DNA from: DASPSM01 sp036008465
GTDB taxonomy: Bacteria; Planctomycetota; Planctomycetia; Planctomycetales; Planctomycetaceae
Assembly: GCA_036008465.1 (NCBI GenBank)
Contig: DASYNP010000039.1
Coordinates: 1-64,000, forward strand
Length of the DNA stretch: 64,000 nt
Direction of reading: 5' to 3'
Shown here: positions 16,915 to 26,312 of the stretch, piece after piece
Layout of the letters: each line of letters begins with the position of its first letter
Numbering within the stretch: position 1 is the first letter of the stretch
Position numbers and translations under genes: made by a program
The notes under the pieces: generated by a model
What the model was told of the DNA's origin: nothing
Database searches by the model: none
What the model saw: only the letters and a program-made list of their open reading frames with translations

Positions 16915-18303
16915 GTGACGACAATCCCCGTTTCCGACCACCTTCGGCATCCGGCACGACCTGTGAAAACCAGCCGCTCGATCTTGATTGTCGAGGACGA
17001 AGAAATCATCCGCACGACGTTGCGGGAATTTCTGACGGGCGAGGGTTATTTGGTCGCGGACGCCGGCACGGTCGCCGACGCACTCAAGCTGGCCCGCCAG
17101 CGCGATTTTGACGTGGCGATTTGCGATGTGCAGCTCCCCGATGGCGACGGATTGGCGCTCTTGCGGCGGCTGCAGCAGGTGAATCTCGAAACGTCGGTGC
17201 TGGTGATCACCGCGTACGCCACCGTCGAAAACGCCGTCGAAGCGTTCAAGGCCGGGGCCTTCGATTACCTTGTGAAACCAGTCATCTTTGAGGACTTGGC
17301 CAACAAGCTCGACCGGCTCTACCGCTATCGGCAGCTCTATATCGAAAACCAGGTGCTGCGGCGCGAACTGGCCCGCCGCGGCGACTTCGATCAAATCGTC
17401 GGCTCGAGCAAAGTCCTGGCCGACCTGCAGGAGACGATCCGAAAAGTCGCTGTCACCAATTCCAACGTGCTCTTGGTCGGCGAAACCGGCACGGGCAAGG
17501 AACTCTTCGCTCGCGCCATCCACGCGGCAGGGCCGAAGGCTGACGATAAATTCCTCGCCGTCAACTGCGGCACCCGGCCGGTCGAGCTGTTGGAGACTCA
17601 GCTCCTGGGCTCGAGCACTGGCCCCGGCACCGATCGCCAGGGAATTTTTCGCCACGCCGGCGAAGGAACCGTCTTTCTCGATGAGGTGTCGCAATTGCCG
17701 CTCGGCACGCAATCAGAGCTGCTACGGGCGATCGAATACGGCGAAATCATGCCGGTGGGCGGATCCGAGACGGTTCGAGTGGGCGCCCGCATCATCGCCT
17801 CGACCACGCGCGACCTGATGCGGGAAGTGGCCGAGAGCCGCTTTCAGGAAGATCTCTTCTACCGGCTCGACGGCGTGAAGATTCACATTCCCGCCTTGCG
17901 CGAGCGGCTCGACGACGTGCCCGAGCTGGTCGACTTCTTCATCGGCAAGCACTCACGGGCGATGGGCAAACGCGTGACCGGCGCGACGAGCGAAACGATC
18001 CGCCTGTTGATGGCCGCCCAGTGGAAAGGCAACGTCCGCCAGCTCGACAATGCGGTCGAGCGGGCCGTGATGATGTGCGACGACACTCTGATCGAGCCCA
18101 AAGATCTGCCGCCCGACCTGCTCGGCATCGGCCAGCCGCTGCCGGATACCGACGACCTGCGTACGGCCCTGCGGCATTACGAGCGGCTGCACATCTCCCG
18201 CGTATTGCGGCAATGGCCCGACAAACGAGAGGCCGCCAAGCGCCTCAAGCTGGGCCTCTCGAGCCTGTATCGCAAGATCGAAGAGCTGGGCATCGATCTG
18301 TGA
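16915..18303 (+). CDS. NtrC-family response regulator lacking a normal GAFTGA motif
   Basis: A 462-residue regulator with a GTG start. The receiver domain has phosphoacceptor D71 (CDVQLPDGDG) and the KP motif at about 121. The AAA+ domain has Walker A GETGTGKE (189-196) and Walker B GTVFLDEV (251-258), followed by a C-terminal Fis-type helix-turn-helix (about 425-455, REAAKRLKLGLSSLYRKIEE). In sigma-54 activators the GAFTGA loop sits between the Walker boxes; here the equivalent stretch reads LLGSSTGPGTDRQG, so the sigma-54 contact loop is degenerate. It may bind DNA and ATP without activating sigma-54, or act on another polymerase form. It is the cognate partner of the kinase just upstream. 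Confidence 0.93.
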   Translation: MTTIPVSDHLRHPARPVKTSRSILIVEDEEIIRTTLREFLTGEGYLVADAGTVADALKLARQRDFDVAICDVQLPDGDGLALLRRLQQVNLETSVLVITAYATVENAVEAFKAGAFDYLVKPVIFEDLANKLDRLYRYRQLYIENQVLRRELARRGDFDQIVGSSKVLADLQETIRKVAVTNSNVLLVGETGTGKELFARAIHAAGPKADDKFLAVNCGTRPVELLETQLLGSSTGPGTDRQGIFRHAGEGTVFLDEVSQLPLGTQSELLRAIEYGEIMPVGGSETVRVGARIIASTTRDLMREVAESRFQEDLFYRLDGVKIHIPALRERLDDVPELVDFFIGKHSRAMGKRVTGATSETIRLLMAAQWKGNVRQLDNAVERAVMMCDDTLIEPKDLPPDLLGIGQPLPDTDDLRTALRHYERLHISRVLRQWPDKREAAKRLKLGLSSLYRKIEELGIDL

Positions 18304-18362
18304 GGAAGCGGCGCGGGCTCTCGCGCGGTGGAATCCTAGACCACTCCCACCCTTTCCCAAGC

Positions 18363-18388
18363 CGACCGCTCTGCGGTCGATCTTCTTA
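18363..18388. terminator. Weak hairpin between convergent genes
   Basis: cgaccgc (18363-18369) pairs with gcggtcg (18373-18379) around a 3-base loop, followed by atcttctt on the plus strand. It lies between the convergent regulator and dsbD genes, where a bidirectional stop would be expected, but the T tract is interrupted. Confidence 0.35.
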
Positions 18389-18484
18389 TGGGGCCGATAC
18401 GATTGCGCCGGAACGACCGCGGAGCCGTCGGATTGGGAAAGCCAAATGCTGAAAAACTTCCGACGCGCGATAAGCCGTGAAGAT

Positions 18485-20899
18485 CTATCGCACGCTGGCC
18501 GCGACATCGTCGGCCCGCGCACTCGTTCCCCCCGCCAGCGCCTGGTTGAGCGCTTCGAGCAGATCCCCCTGCGAGTAGACACCGGTCAAAACGATCGGCT
18601 TGTTCTGGCGTTCAGCCGGAAAAACGACAGTCAGCGGCACGCCGGCCTGTAGAAACTTGTCGAGCCAGCGTCTCACTTCGGCCGATCCGTCGGTGAAGTC
18701 GGCCACCAGCGGCACAATGTCGTGCTCCTGGACAAAGGCCTGGGTCGCTTTTGTGTTGAGAGCAAAGGCCTCGTTCGTCTTACAGTTGGTGCACCAATCG
18801 GCGGTGAAATCGACCAGTACGGTCTTCTTTTCCTTGAGCAGCGCCGTCAGCCGGGATTCCGAAAACGGCTCCCAGGGCAGACGATATTTGTTCTCGCCGG
18901 CGAGACCGTAGCCAATCCAGCAGATGAGGACGGCCAGGACGACCGCTGTCACTCGGACCGTCATTTTGTGCCGAATGTGGGAATTAATGTCGTAGAGATT
19001 GCCGATCATCCACAGTCCCAGCGCCACGCCCAAGAGCATCACCAGCACGGGAATCGTGTAGCGCTTGTCGATGTAGTAGATGATGAAAATCACGGAGGCC
19101 AGGAGGACAAAGCCCGCAAATTCCTTCAAGCGGATCATCCAGTTGCCCGGCTTCGGCAGCCATCGTATTAGCCGCGGAAACACCCCCAGCACCAGGTAAG
19201 GTGACGCCATCCCCAGCCCCATGACGCCCCACACGAGATAGACCACATGCGTCGGCTGGCGCACCGACCATCCCAGCGCGGTCCCCATCAGGGGTCCCGT
19301 GCAGGGAGTCGCCAACAGGGTGGCGAACACACCGGTGAGTACAGCACCAAATAAACCCTCACGCTGATTGCCGCCGGCCGCTGAGCCAATCATTCCCGGC
19401 ACCGGAATCTCGAAGACGCCCAGCAGGCTCAACCCCATCGCAAACACCAGGCAAGCCATCACCAGATTGAACCGGGTCTGTTGAAAGAGTCCTCCCCACG
19501 ACAAATCGCCCGTCGACAACCCCAGCCGTGTGCCGACCGCCAGTGTGGCCAAGGTTAGAAAAACGGCGACGACGCCCATCGCGTAAGCCAGATTCAACAG
19601 AAAGATCCGCCGCCGGCTCTCGCCCGCCTGCTGCACAAAGCTCAGGACCTTGATGGCCAAAACGGGCAGTACGCAGGGCATGACGTTGAGGAGCATACCG
19701 CCAAAAAAAGCCCCGAACAGATAGAACCCCAGGCTCCCCGTGTCGGTCACGAACGTGTCGCTCGAAAATTCCTCGGACTCGTCAGCCAGCGGCGCGGGAG
19801 GCGACCCGGCCCCTTTCACATCGCCTAACTCGAACGCGACGGTCTTAGGGGGCAGGCACATCGCCTCGTTGCAAACCCCGTAATGAATGCTGCCCGAGAC
19901 TCCAAAGCCCTTCGAACCACCGGTCGGCTGATATTTGAATTTCCGCGTCCAGGTCACGTCGCCGTCGTAGATTTCCTTCGGTTCGAGATTGTCGGCCGAC
20001 TTGCCGCTTAGCCGCGGCGCATGATCGGGCTTGAACCGTTCGCCGATCGGCTGCAATCCCTTGGTCGATTTCAAATTGATCGTGGTCGTGGTCGATCCGA
20101 CGGCTTCCTTCTGAGTGGTCGAGTACGTGTGCCAACCGCCGTCGAGCGACATCGTGATCCCAAGCGTCACGATGTCACCCGGTTTCGGATCCGAAGGGCT
20201 GAGTAGAAAATGCAGCTTGGCGTGACCGGTCTGGCCGCCAAACGATTTCGGGACCTCCACCTGGCTCAGATTGGACACAGGTCCCGCTGTACTGTCGTCA
20301 GAGCCCGAATCGCCTTTGACCAGGCCGGTGGCGAACTTCTGCGTAAAGATGCGGCAGCCTTTCGAGTTGCAATACCGCAAATCGACCATTCCGGAGACGT
20401 GCACGTCCTCCGGCCGATCGGCCGTCATTTTGTACTGCCGCAGCCAGGTCACACCGTGTTCGAATTTTTCGACGGGTTTGCCGGTCGTTTCGTCCGTGAC
20501 GATCTTGGGAGCGTGGTCGGCCTCGAAATCGCCTAAGGGTGCCAGACCTTTGGCATCGCTGATCTCGATCCGTGTCGCTCCGAGCCCGCTCGGATTGGTG
20601 GAATAGGTGTAAGAGTCCCCCGGCACTGCGACGGTCACCGAAAGTGTGACGACGTCGCCGGCTTTGGCGGTCTTCGGGATCAAGCCCACACGAACGGTCG
20701 GCTGCTGCTCCTCGGCGCCGCGCGATTCCGGCAAGTCTCCGAGAATCGAAGCCCCCTTGGGAGGCCCCAAAATGTTGTCGAGCCGGATCTTGCCCCCGGT
20801 GCCACCCGCTGACGGTGGATCGGCGGACCGCGCGACCCGGCAGAAGAGCGCGACCGCAATGATCAAAAGCCCGGGGGCGAATGTGACAGATCTGCGCAT
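18485..20899 (-). CDS. dsbD: Thiol:disulfide interchange protein, DsbD family
   Basis: An 804-residue membrane protein with an N-terminal signal (LLIIAVALFC), then two DsbD N-terminal-like immunoglobulin-type domains (about 40-380; the first with GCRIFTQ, the second with GVCNEAMCLPPK). A multi-helix core follows (about 400-680) containing the conserved MPCVLPVL and TPCTGPL cysteine motifs. The C-terminal thioredoxin domain has C703-TN-C706 (DFTADWCTNCK). It should carry electrons from cytoplasmic thioredoxin across the membrane to reduce periplasmic disulfides or support cytochrome c maturation. The second N-terminal domain is an expansion compared with E. coli DsbD. The gene is divergent from a large cytochrome-containing dehydrogenase, a plausible functional neighbour. 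Confidence 0.93.
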   Translation of the reverse strand: MRRSVTFAPGLLIIAVALFCRVARSADPPSAGGTGGKIRLDNILGPPKGASILGDLPESRGAEEQQPTVRVGLIPKTAKAGDVVTLSVTVAVPGDSYTYSTNPSGLGATRIEISDAKGLAPLGDFEADHAPKIVTDETTGKPVEKFEHGVTWLRQYKMTADRPEDVHVSGMVDLRYCNSKGCRIFTQKFATGLVKGDSGSDDSTAGPVSNLSQVEVPKSFGGQTGHAKLHFLLSPSDPKPGDIVTLGITMSLDGGWHTYSTTQKEAVGSTTTTINLKSTKGLQPIGERFKPDHAPRLSGKSADNLEPKEIYDGDVTWTRKFKYQPTGGSKGFGVSGSIHYGVCNEAMCLPPKTVAFELGDVKGAGSPPAPLADESEEFSSDTFVTDTGSLGFYLFGAFFGGMLLNVMPCVLPVLAIKVLSFVQQAGESRRRIFLLNLAYAMGVVAVFLTLATLAVGTRLGLSTGDLSWGGLFQQTRFNLVMACLVFAMGLSLLGVFEIPVPGMIGSAAGGNQREGLFGAVLTGVFATLLATPCTGPLMGTALGWSVRQPTHVVYLVWGVMGLGMASPYLVLGVFPRLIRWLPKPGNWMIRLKEFAGFVLLASVIFIIYYIDKRYTIPVLVMLLGVALGLWMIGNLYDINSHIRHKMTVRVTAVVLAVLICWIGYGLAGENKYRLPWEPFSESRLTALLKEKKTVLVDFTADWCTNCKTNEAFALNTKATQAFVQEHDIVPLVADFTDGSAEVRRWLDKFLQAGVPLTVVFPAERQNKPIVLTGVYSQGDLLEALNQALAGGTSARADDVAASVR

Positions 20900-21352
20900 G
20901 ACAGCCGCCCTAATTCGAGAAGCCGAGGGGATCAGGCGCTCTCACCTACGTTGGTTTCGTGCCAAATGACGGCTTAATTCGCTGGGCCAGCAGGAGATCA
21001 CCACCACGAGATCGATCATCCTGTGGAAGTGCCCGATTCCGCGAAGCGGGCCAAAATCCCGCTTCGGTTTCCGATGATATTCGATTTGCGATAAAACGGT
21101 AAATGCGGACAGGCGTTGGGATTCCGCATTGCCCCAATTCCCAAAAAACGGCTAAGATTCCGCGCCTTCACGAGTTGCCCGCCCTGCCTGAAGTCTTTCC
21201 CTCTGAAGTCTTTACCCTGTGACAAGTTTGTCAACCTATTAATCGCTATCGTGCGAATTCTCCTAGGCTTCTTTCGCACGACAGGCCGCTTCGCCTTCGC
21301 TCGTCCCCTGACCGCACCCTCTATTCGTGCCGGCCGCCCGGAGAAACACAAG
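20900..21352. other. Intergenic region between divergent dsbD and the PVC dehydrogenase gene
   Basis: About 450 bases with lower GC than its surroundings, expected to hold two promoters. A short direct repeat (ctgaagtctttccct, ctgaagtctttaccct) lies at about 21188-21218. No gene or clear regulatory box was identified. Confidence 0.45.
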
Positions 21353-24300
21353 ATGTGTAACACGCGATCCATCATGCGACTGCTCGGAATGGTTCTGCTG
21401 GCAGTCGGACTTTGCGGTCGGGCGCTTTCTGACGACGCGGTCAACCTTCAGGTGCCTCCCGGGTTTGTCGTCACGCAGTACGCCGACGATCAGTTGGCCC
21501 ACGACATTTTCTCGCTGACGTTCGATCCGTTCGGACGCGTCGTCGTGTCCGGACCGGGATACGTGCGGATCCTCGTCGATTCCAACCACGACGGCATCGC
21601 CGATTCGTACAAGCAGTTTGCCGACGGTCCGGCCAGCGGAGCGCAGGGGATGTGTTTCCGCGGGCGTGATCTCATCTGCACGGGCGACGGCGGCCTCATC
21701 CGTTACCGAGACGCCAATGCCGACGATCGGGCCGACGGGCCTCCCGACGTGTTCCTGAAATTGAAGACAGGGGGCGAACACAACGCTCACTCGATTCAGC
21801 GCGGCCCGGACGGCTGGTGGTATGTCATCATCGGCAACGATGCCGGCATTTCGTCCTCGTACATCAAGCTAAAGTCGTCACCGATCAAAGAGCCACGGGC
21901 CGGCTGCCTCTTGCGGCTCAAGCCCGATCTGTCGGGGGGTGAAATCGTCGCCGACGGCCTGCGGAACTCGTACGACTTCGCGATCAACGAGGCCGGCGAC
22001 CTGTTCGTCTTTGACAGCGACAGCGAGCGGGAAGTCTCGCTCCCCTGGTACCGGCCAATCCGCGTGCTCCACACGCTGCCCGGCAGCCACGCTGGCTGGG
22101 TCAGCCAAAGCTGGATCCGCCCCGATCATTACCTCGACATGCCGGGAGTCGTGGCCTCGTTCGGACGCGGCTCGCCGACTGGAGTCGTCTGCTACCAGCA
22201 CACGCAATTCCCCCGTCACTACCGTGGGTCGTTGTTCGTTTTGGACTGGACCTTCGGTCGCGTGCTCACCGTGCCGCTGAAGAAATTTGGCGGAAGCTGG
22301 ACGAGCACTCCCTACGCTTTCATGGCTCCCAAGGGCGACTTCGGATTTGCCCCGACCGACGCCGAAGTCGGGCCCGACGGCAGTTTGTATATCTCCGTCG
22401 GCGGCCGAGGTACTCGTGGGGGGGTCTATAAGGTCACCTACGTCGGCGATCACCCGCAGGCGTCGGCGGTCGTCTTGGCCTCCGGTGAGCTCAAGGCACC
22501 GGCAAGCGACGCAGGCGACAACCACCCGCCCAGTGCCAGCTCGTCCAAGGGCAGCAAACCACTCGACGACGTCGGGACGGATCCTGCGAAGGGAAAAACG
22601 CCCAGAGTGTCGACGCTGGGCAACCAAAAGACGCCGACGGATCCCAAGACCGCACCGGAACCGTCGCACCGCGTCACGCTCAACCTCACGCCGGCTCATC
22701 GCGATCCTCTCACCAAGTGCCTCACTGCGCTGCAGCCGCAAAGTGCCTGGTCGCGAAACGACTGGGTGCCAGTCGCCAAGAAACTCGGACGGGCGGCGTT
22801 CATTACCGCGTGCCTCGACCCGCTCCGCCCGATCGCCCAACGCGTCCGCGCGATCGAAATCGTCACTGAACTCTTCAGCGGCCTTGACGCCTCCATGCTC
22901 GACACGCTTGCCGCCGATCAGGCGCCGGCCGTCCGGGCCCGCGCGATCTGGTCGGCCGGACGGTTCGCCAAGTCGTACTCAGTCGGCTCCTTCAAGTCCT
23001 TTATCGAAGACCGTGACGCCTCGGTGGCCCGCGCAGCGCTCGAGGCGCTGTGGACTGCCGAACCGATCGGCTCCTTCGAATCGCTACTGCCGGGCATCGT
23101 CGGCCGCCTCGGTGATGAAGACAGGGCCGTCCGTTTTGCGGCCGCCCGACTGATCGGACGGCTGGATGAGTACGAGGCGACTGGCATTTCGCTGACCCTC
23201 GATCAAACGAATCCGTCGACTGAATTGTGGTTCGCCTTCGGACGCTGCGAACGCGGAACAACACTCAACTTGCCCGCGCTGGAACGGGCGATCAAAATTT
23301 TCAGCAAAACCGAATCGCCGACTCTGCGGTTGGAAGCCGTACGCGTCATGCAGATTGCCCTCGGCGATTGCGGGCCCGGCCGCGCGGTGGCTCCGATGTT
23401 CGACGGGTACACAAGCACGGTCGATCTCAAGCCGCACGAACGCGAACTCGACCCGCTACGGATCCGCGTCGCACAGCTCTTTCCTACGAAAAATGCCGAG
23501 GTCGATTTCGAGCTGGCCCGCGTGGTCGCCATGCTGCAGCCGCTCAATGCCCCCTTGCTCGATCGCGTCCTCGACCAGATTTCCGAAAAGTCGAGCCCGG
23601 TGCGTGACATCCATTATCTGTGTGTGGCCGCCTCGATTCCCGTCGACCGCACGTCGGAGCAGTCCAAAAAAATCGCCCAAGCTCTCGTCGAGCTCGAGCC
23701 GAAGATCGCCGCCCGAAAGCTCAACCAGGATCGCAACTGGGACGACCGCGTCGGCGAAATGTACAAACAGCTCGTCGCCGCCGACTCCGACTTGCCCGCC
23801 GAGGTCGTCGCCCAGAAACACTTCGGACGGCCGGGGCACGTCCTCTTCTTGAGCGAGATCGGCCCCGAGCTGCTCAAGCCGGCGACCGATGCCTTCGTGC
23901 ACAACATTCAGACCGATCCGCATTTCAAATGGACCAACGGCGTCGTCTTTCTCTTGGGAGAGTCGGCGGCTCCCGAGCACCGCGCACTCATTCGCAGCAA
24001 GTTCGGCGAATATCCGCTCCGCGGCGCCATCGTGATGGCCCTCGCACAAAAGCCTGAGGAAGCCGACCGGCCCCGGTTCATCGAGGGACTCGAATCGGCC
24101 CAACTCGAAGTCGTCGACGCCTGCTTGTCGGCGCTCGAAAAACTCGAGCCCAACCAATCGGCGGCCGAACATTTCGCGCTGGTTAACGCACTTCGCCGAC
24201 TTGCGAACGACAAAGCTGAACTGATTCTGCGCGAGCGCGCCGTCAAGCTTTTCAAACGTAGCACCAACGAAGATTTCGGCTTCGTGGCTGGCGAAGCTGG

Positions 24301-24886
24301 CCGCAAGCCGCAGCCCGAAGTGCTGGAGAAATGCAGTCACTGGCTCGAGCAAACGTATCCCAAGGAATTCGCCCGCATGAACGCGCTCGGCGGAGACGAC
24401 TCTTCACAGGCCCGCCAGATCCTGGCGCAAGTCGACTGGAACACCGGTGACCCGAGCCGGGGCAAAAAATTGTTCGAATCGCGGACCTGCGCCCAATGCC
24501 ATAACGGCCGCACCGCGCTCGGCCCCGACCTGTCCGGCGCCGCCCGCCGCTTCTCGCGAGACGATCTGTTCACCGCCATCATCCAGCCCAATCGCGATGT
24601 CTCGCCCCGCTATCAGACAACGATGATTGAAACCAAGGGGGGCAAGGTCTACACCGGGATGATCGTCTACGAAGCCGTCGACGAGGTCATCCTCCGCAAC
24701 GCCACCAATCAGACCTTCCGCTTCACACCGGCCGAGATCGAAGAACGCCGCACGCTCAAGACGTCGCTGATGCCCGCGAATCTGCTCAAAGATCTGAAGC
24801 CGACCGATTTCGCCGACCTCTACGCTTACCTGCGCACGCTGTCGTCCGAAGCCGCCACCAACGGCCGCGCGGCGAAGAACGACTGA
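21353..24886 (+). CDS. Secreted PVC-type dehydrogenase with HEAT repeats and C-terminal cytochrome c
   Basis: An 1177-residue exported protein; the signal peptide is near residues 8-26 (LLGMVLLAVGLCGRALS). Residues of about 30-370 form a six-bladed beta-propeller of the glucose/sorbosone dehydrogenase type (GFVVTQYADD..., GPDGWWYVIIGNDAG). A low-complexity linker precedes HEAT-like helical repeats (about 450-980). The C-terminus carries a heme c site C1046-AQ-C1049-H1050 followed by the 'GPDLSGAARR' and 'LLKDL...DFADLYAYL' segments of planctomycete-specific cytochromes. It likely oxidises a sugar-like substrate in the periplasm and passes electrons to the attached heme; the substrate is unknown. 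The start at 21353 follows ggag and opens on the signal peptide; upstream in-frame ATGs would add about 79 residues. Confidence 0.9.
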   Translation: MCNTRSIMRLLGMVLLAVGLCGRALSDDAVNLQVPPGFVVTQYADDQLAHDIFSLTFDPFGRVVVSGPGYVRILVDSNHDGIADSYKQFADGPASGAQGMCFRGRDLICTGDGGLIRYRDANADDRADGPPDVFLKLKTGGEHNAHSIQRGPDGWWYVIIGNDAGISSSYIKLKSSPIKEPRAGCLLRLKPDLSGGEIVADGLRNSYDFAINEAGDLFVFDSDSEREVSLPWYRPIRVLHTLPGSHAGWVSQSWIRPDHYLDMPGVVASFGRGSPTGVVCYQHTQFPRHYRGSLFVLDWTFGRVLTVPLKKFGGSWTSTPYAFMAPKGDFGFAPTDAEVGPDGSLYISVGGRGTRGGVYKVTYVGDHPQASAVVLASGELKAPASDAGDNHPPSASSSKGSKPLDDVGTDPAKGKTPRVSTLGNQKTPTDPKTAPEPSHRVTLNLTPAHRDPLTKCLTALQPQSAWSRNDWVPVAKKLGRAAFITACLDPLRPIAQRVRAIEIVTELFSGLDASMLDTLAADQAPAVRARAIWSAGRFAKSYSVGSFKSFIEDRDASVARAALEALWTAEPIGSFESLLPGIVGRLGDEDRAVRFAAARLIGRLDEYEATGISLTLDQTNPSTELWFAFGRCERGTTLNLPALERAIKIFSKTESPTLRLEAVRVMQIALGDCGPGRAVAPMFDGYTSTVDLKPHERELDPLRIRVAQLFPTKNAEVDFELARVVAMLQPLNAPLLDRVLDQISEKSSPVRDIHYLCVAASIPVDRTSEQSKKIAQALVELEPKIAARKLNQDRNWDDRVGEMYKQLVAADSDLPAEVVAQKHFGRPGHVLFLSEIGPELLKPATDAFVHNIQTDPHFKWTNGVVFLLGESAAPEHRALIRSKFGEYPLRGAIVMALAQKPEEADRPRFIEGLESAQLEVVDACLSALEKLEPNQSAAEHFALVNALRRLANDKAELILRERAVKLFKRSTNEDFGFVAGEAGRKPQPEVLEKCSHWLEQTYPKEFARMNALGGDDSSQARQILAQVDWNTGDPSRGKKLFESRTCAQCHNGRTALGPDLSGAARRFSRDDLFTAIIQPNRDVSPRYQTTMIETKGGKVYTGMIVYEAVDEVILRNATNQTFRFTPAEIEERRTLKTSLMPANLLKDLKPTDFADLYAYLRTLSSEAATNGRAAKND

Positions 24887-24994
24887 GCCAGAGGGACGTT
24901 GGCCCGCCCTTTCAAAGAGCCGCGCACACAGTAGTGTCTTGGTTGTCGCGGCGTCACAAGACCGCTTACTGCGTGCGCGGCTCCTTAATTCGAT

Positions 24995-25591
24995 TCAATT
25001 CACCCCCCCCTGCCACTGTTTGATGCCTTCGAACGGGTGCAGCAGCATCACGATATTGAGCAGCAGGTTGTCGCGGATCCAAAATAGCATCACGACCTCG
25101 ATCACGACGATCACTGCGAGCGAGCCCCAGAAGCCAATCCACCGCGCGAGATAAAAACCGATCAGGCAGCTCAAAATGTCGCCCACCGAGTTGCCGACTG
25201 TGTCGCCCAGATAGTCGTAGGCGATCGTCGCCTCGCGGTAGCGGTCGATCACGTAGTTCGTGTTTTCGACGATCTCCCAGCTGGCCTCGACCGCCAGCGT
25301 CAGCACGAACCGCCAGCCGAGCGACATTCGCGGCCACAGCCACACGAACAGTCCGTAAAGCAAAATCCCGTGCTCGACGTGCGAGAAGCTGTACGGATCG
25401 GTCAGGTGCTGGGAGTTGTGACTGCTATGAACGTCGCCCGCCCAGAGAAACGGCCGCCCGCAGGCACACCACCACCGCCGCCCCTGCAGCCGCAGCTCAA
25501 GCGGGTGAAAGGCCAGGATCGCGGCGCTCACCAGAATCGGCCAGCGATTGGCCCGCAGGGCTGCTGATACCCGTGGTAAGCTTGCGTCCAC
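24995..25591 (-). CDS. DUF2585 (UPF0314) integral membrane protein
   Basis: A 198-residue protein with about five hydrophobic segments. The conserved block WWCACGRPFLWAGDVHSSHN, followed by SQHLTDPYSFSHVEHGILLY, is the recognisable signature of the DUF2585/UPF0314 family. The later SWEIVENTNYVIDRYREATI segment and C-terminal GGVN also fit. The start is a GTG at 25591 with gggag about 10 bases upstream. Function is unknown: the polar His/Ser/Asn-rich conserved patch could form a metal or substrate site within the membrane. It stands alone on the minus strand, with a SulP remnant upstream. Confidence 0.85.
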   Translation of the reverse strand: MDASLPRVSAALRANRWPILVSAAILAFHPLELRLQGRRWWCACGRPFLWAGDVHSSHNSQHLTDPYSFSHVEHGILLYGLFVWLWPRMSLGWRFVLTLAVEASWEIVENTNYVIDRYREATIAYDYLGDTVGNSVGDILSCLIGFYLARWIGFWGSLAVIVVIEVVMLFWIRDNLLLNIVMLLHPFEGIKQWQGGVN

Positions 25592-25631
25592 CCGAATGGC
25601 ACTCCCAAAAGGACGTTCCGCCCAGTCGAAA

Positions 25632-25648
25632 TCGTTCCCACTGTATCA
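25632..25648. repeat. Copy 1 of a dispersed 17-bp repeat (tcgttcccactgtatca)
   Basis: The identical 17-mer occurs at 46063-46079. Similarity continues outside it (tcgaa before, tct-n-gcaa after). Here it lies 41 bases upstream of the DUF2585 start. Read on the minus strand it contains GGGAAC, which resembles an ECF sigma -35 box; this is only a possibility. Confidence 0.6.
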
Positions 25649-25843
25649 TTTCTGGCAAGAAGGTCCCGCGTGCGCCGGCTGCTCAACGACGCCGGACGAC
25701 AACCAGAACAAGGGGGCCAGAACCGGGGGCCTGAAATCCTTTATTTTCCACCTGGTTCAAGTGGGACTTGCTTGCGCTCCCCAGCTGTCTCGGTGACTTG
25801 TCCCGCCAACTGAATTCCCGCTCCCTGGCTTATTGCCGCGGGA

Positions 25844-25874
25844 GGTGGGTCAACTACTTTGGTGGGTCAACTAC
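25844..25874. repeat. Direct repeat of ggtgggtcaactac
   Basis: Two exact 14-base copies (25844-25857 and 25861-25874) are separated by ttt. They lie next to the degraded end of the SulP remnant and may mark the edge of the deletion that truncated it. Confidence 0.6.
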
Positions 25875-25908
25875 CTATTGAAATTCTGGGACCGGTTTTC
25901 GCAACTCT

Positions 25909-26221
25909 TTATGCGCCTCCGATCGTCGTGCCGACAAGCATTGAGATCGCCGAGATCGGGCCCACAGCCAGTTGACGTGAGGTGCCGAAAAGTGCGTAGA
26001 ACAGCCCACCGGCTTAGATAGCAATAAATGCCGGTCTGCGGCGGCAATCCGGCCAGAGTCGCGTACGCCAACGAGACGGGCACGGCATACGCCGCGAGCG
26101 TGACGCCGGCCAAGGCATCGTCTGTCAACCAGTTGAGGCGATATTCGGAAAGCCATTTCGCCCCAGGCAATGCCCGGTGAAATCGGCCAGCCGCCAGCTC
26201 AGTAATTTGGGGGGTCGGCAT
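25909..26221 (-). pseudogene. Frameshifted, truncated SulP-family anion transporter remnant
   Basis: The minus-strand frame starting at 26221 encodes a typical SulP N-terminus (PGAKWLSEYRLNWLTDDALAG, then VTLAAYAVPVSLAYATLAG and LPPQTGIYCYL). At about 26020 the frame breaks; in the next frame the family sequence continues as GGLFYALFGTSRQLAVGPIS then AISMLVGTTIGGA and ends in a stop at 25909-25911. So one frameshift is present, and the remaining roughly 400 residues of a normal SulP permease (about 500-560 residues) are absent. It was once a sulfate or bicarbonate-type anion transporter and is now non-functional. Confidence 0.88.
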
Positions 26222-26312
26222 TTGAGGACTGGTTACGGAATCGGCTTTGCGAATCTCTCCGATTGGTCCACTGCGTGCGGTGATCGTGAATGATTCGCAA
26301 GATGGACGTCTG

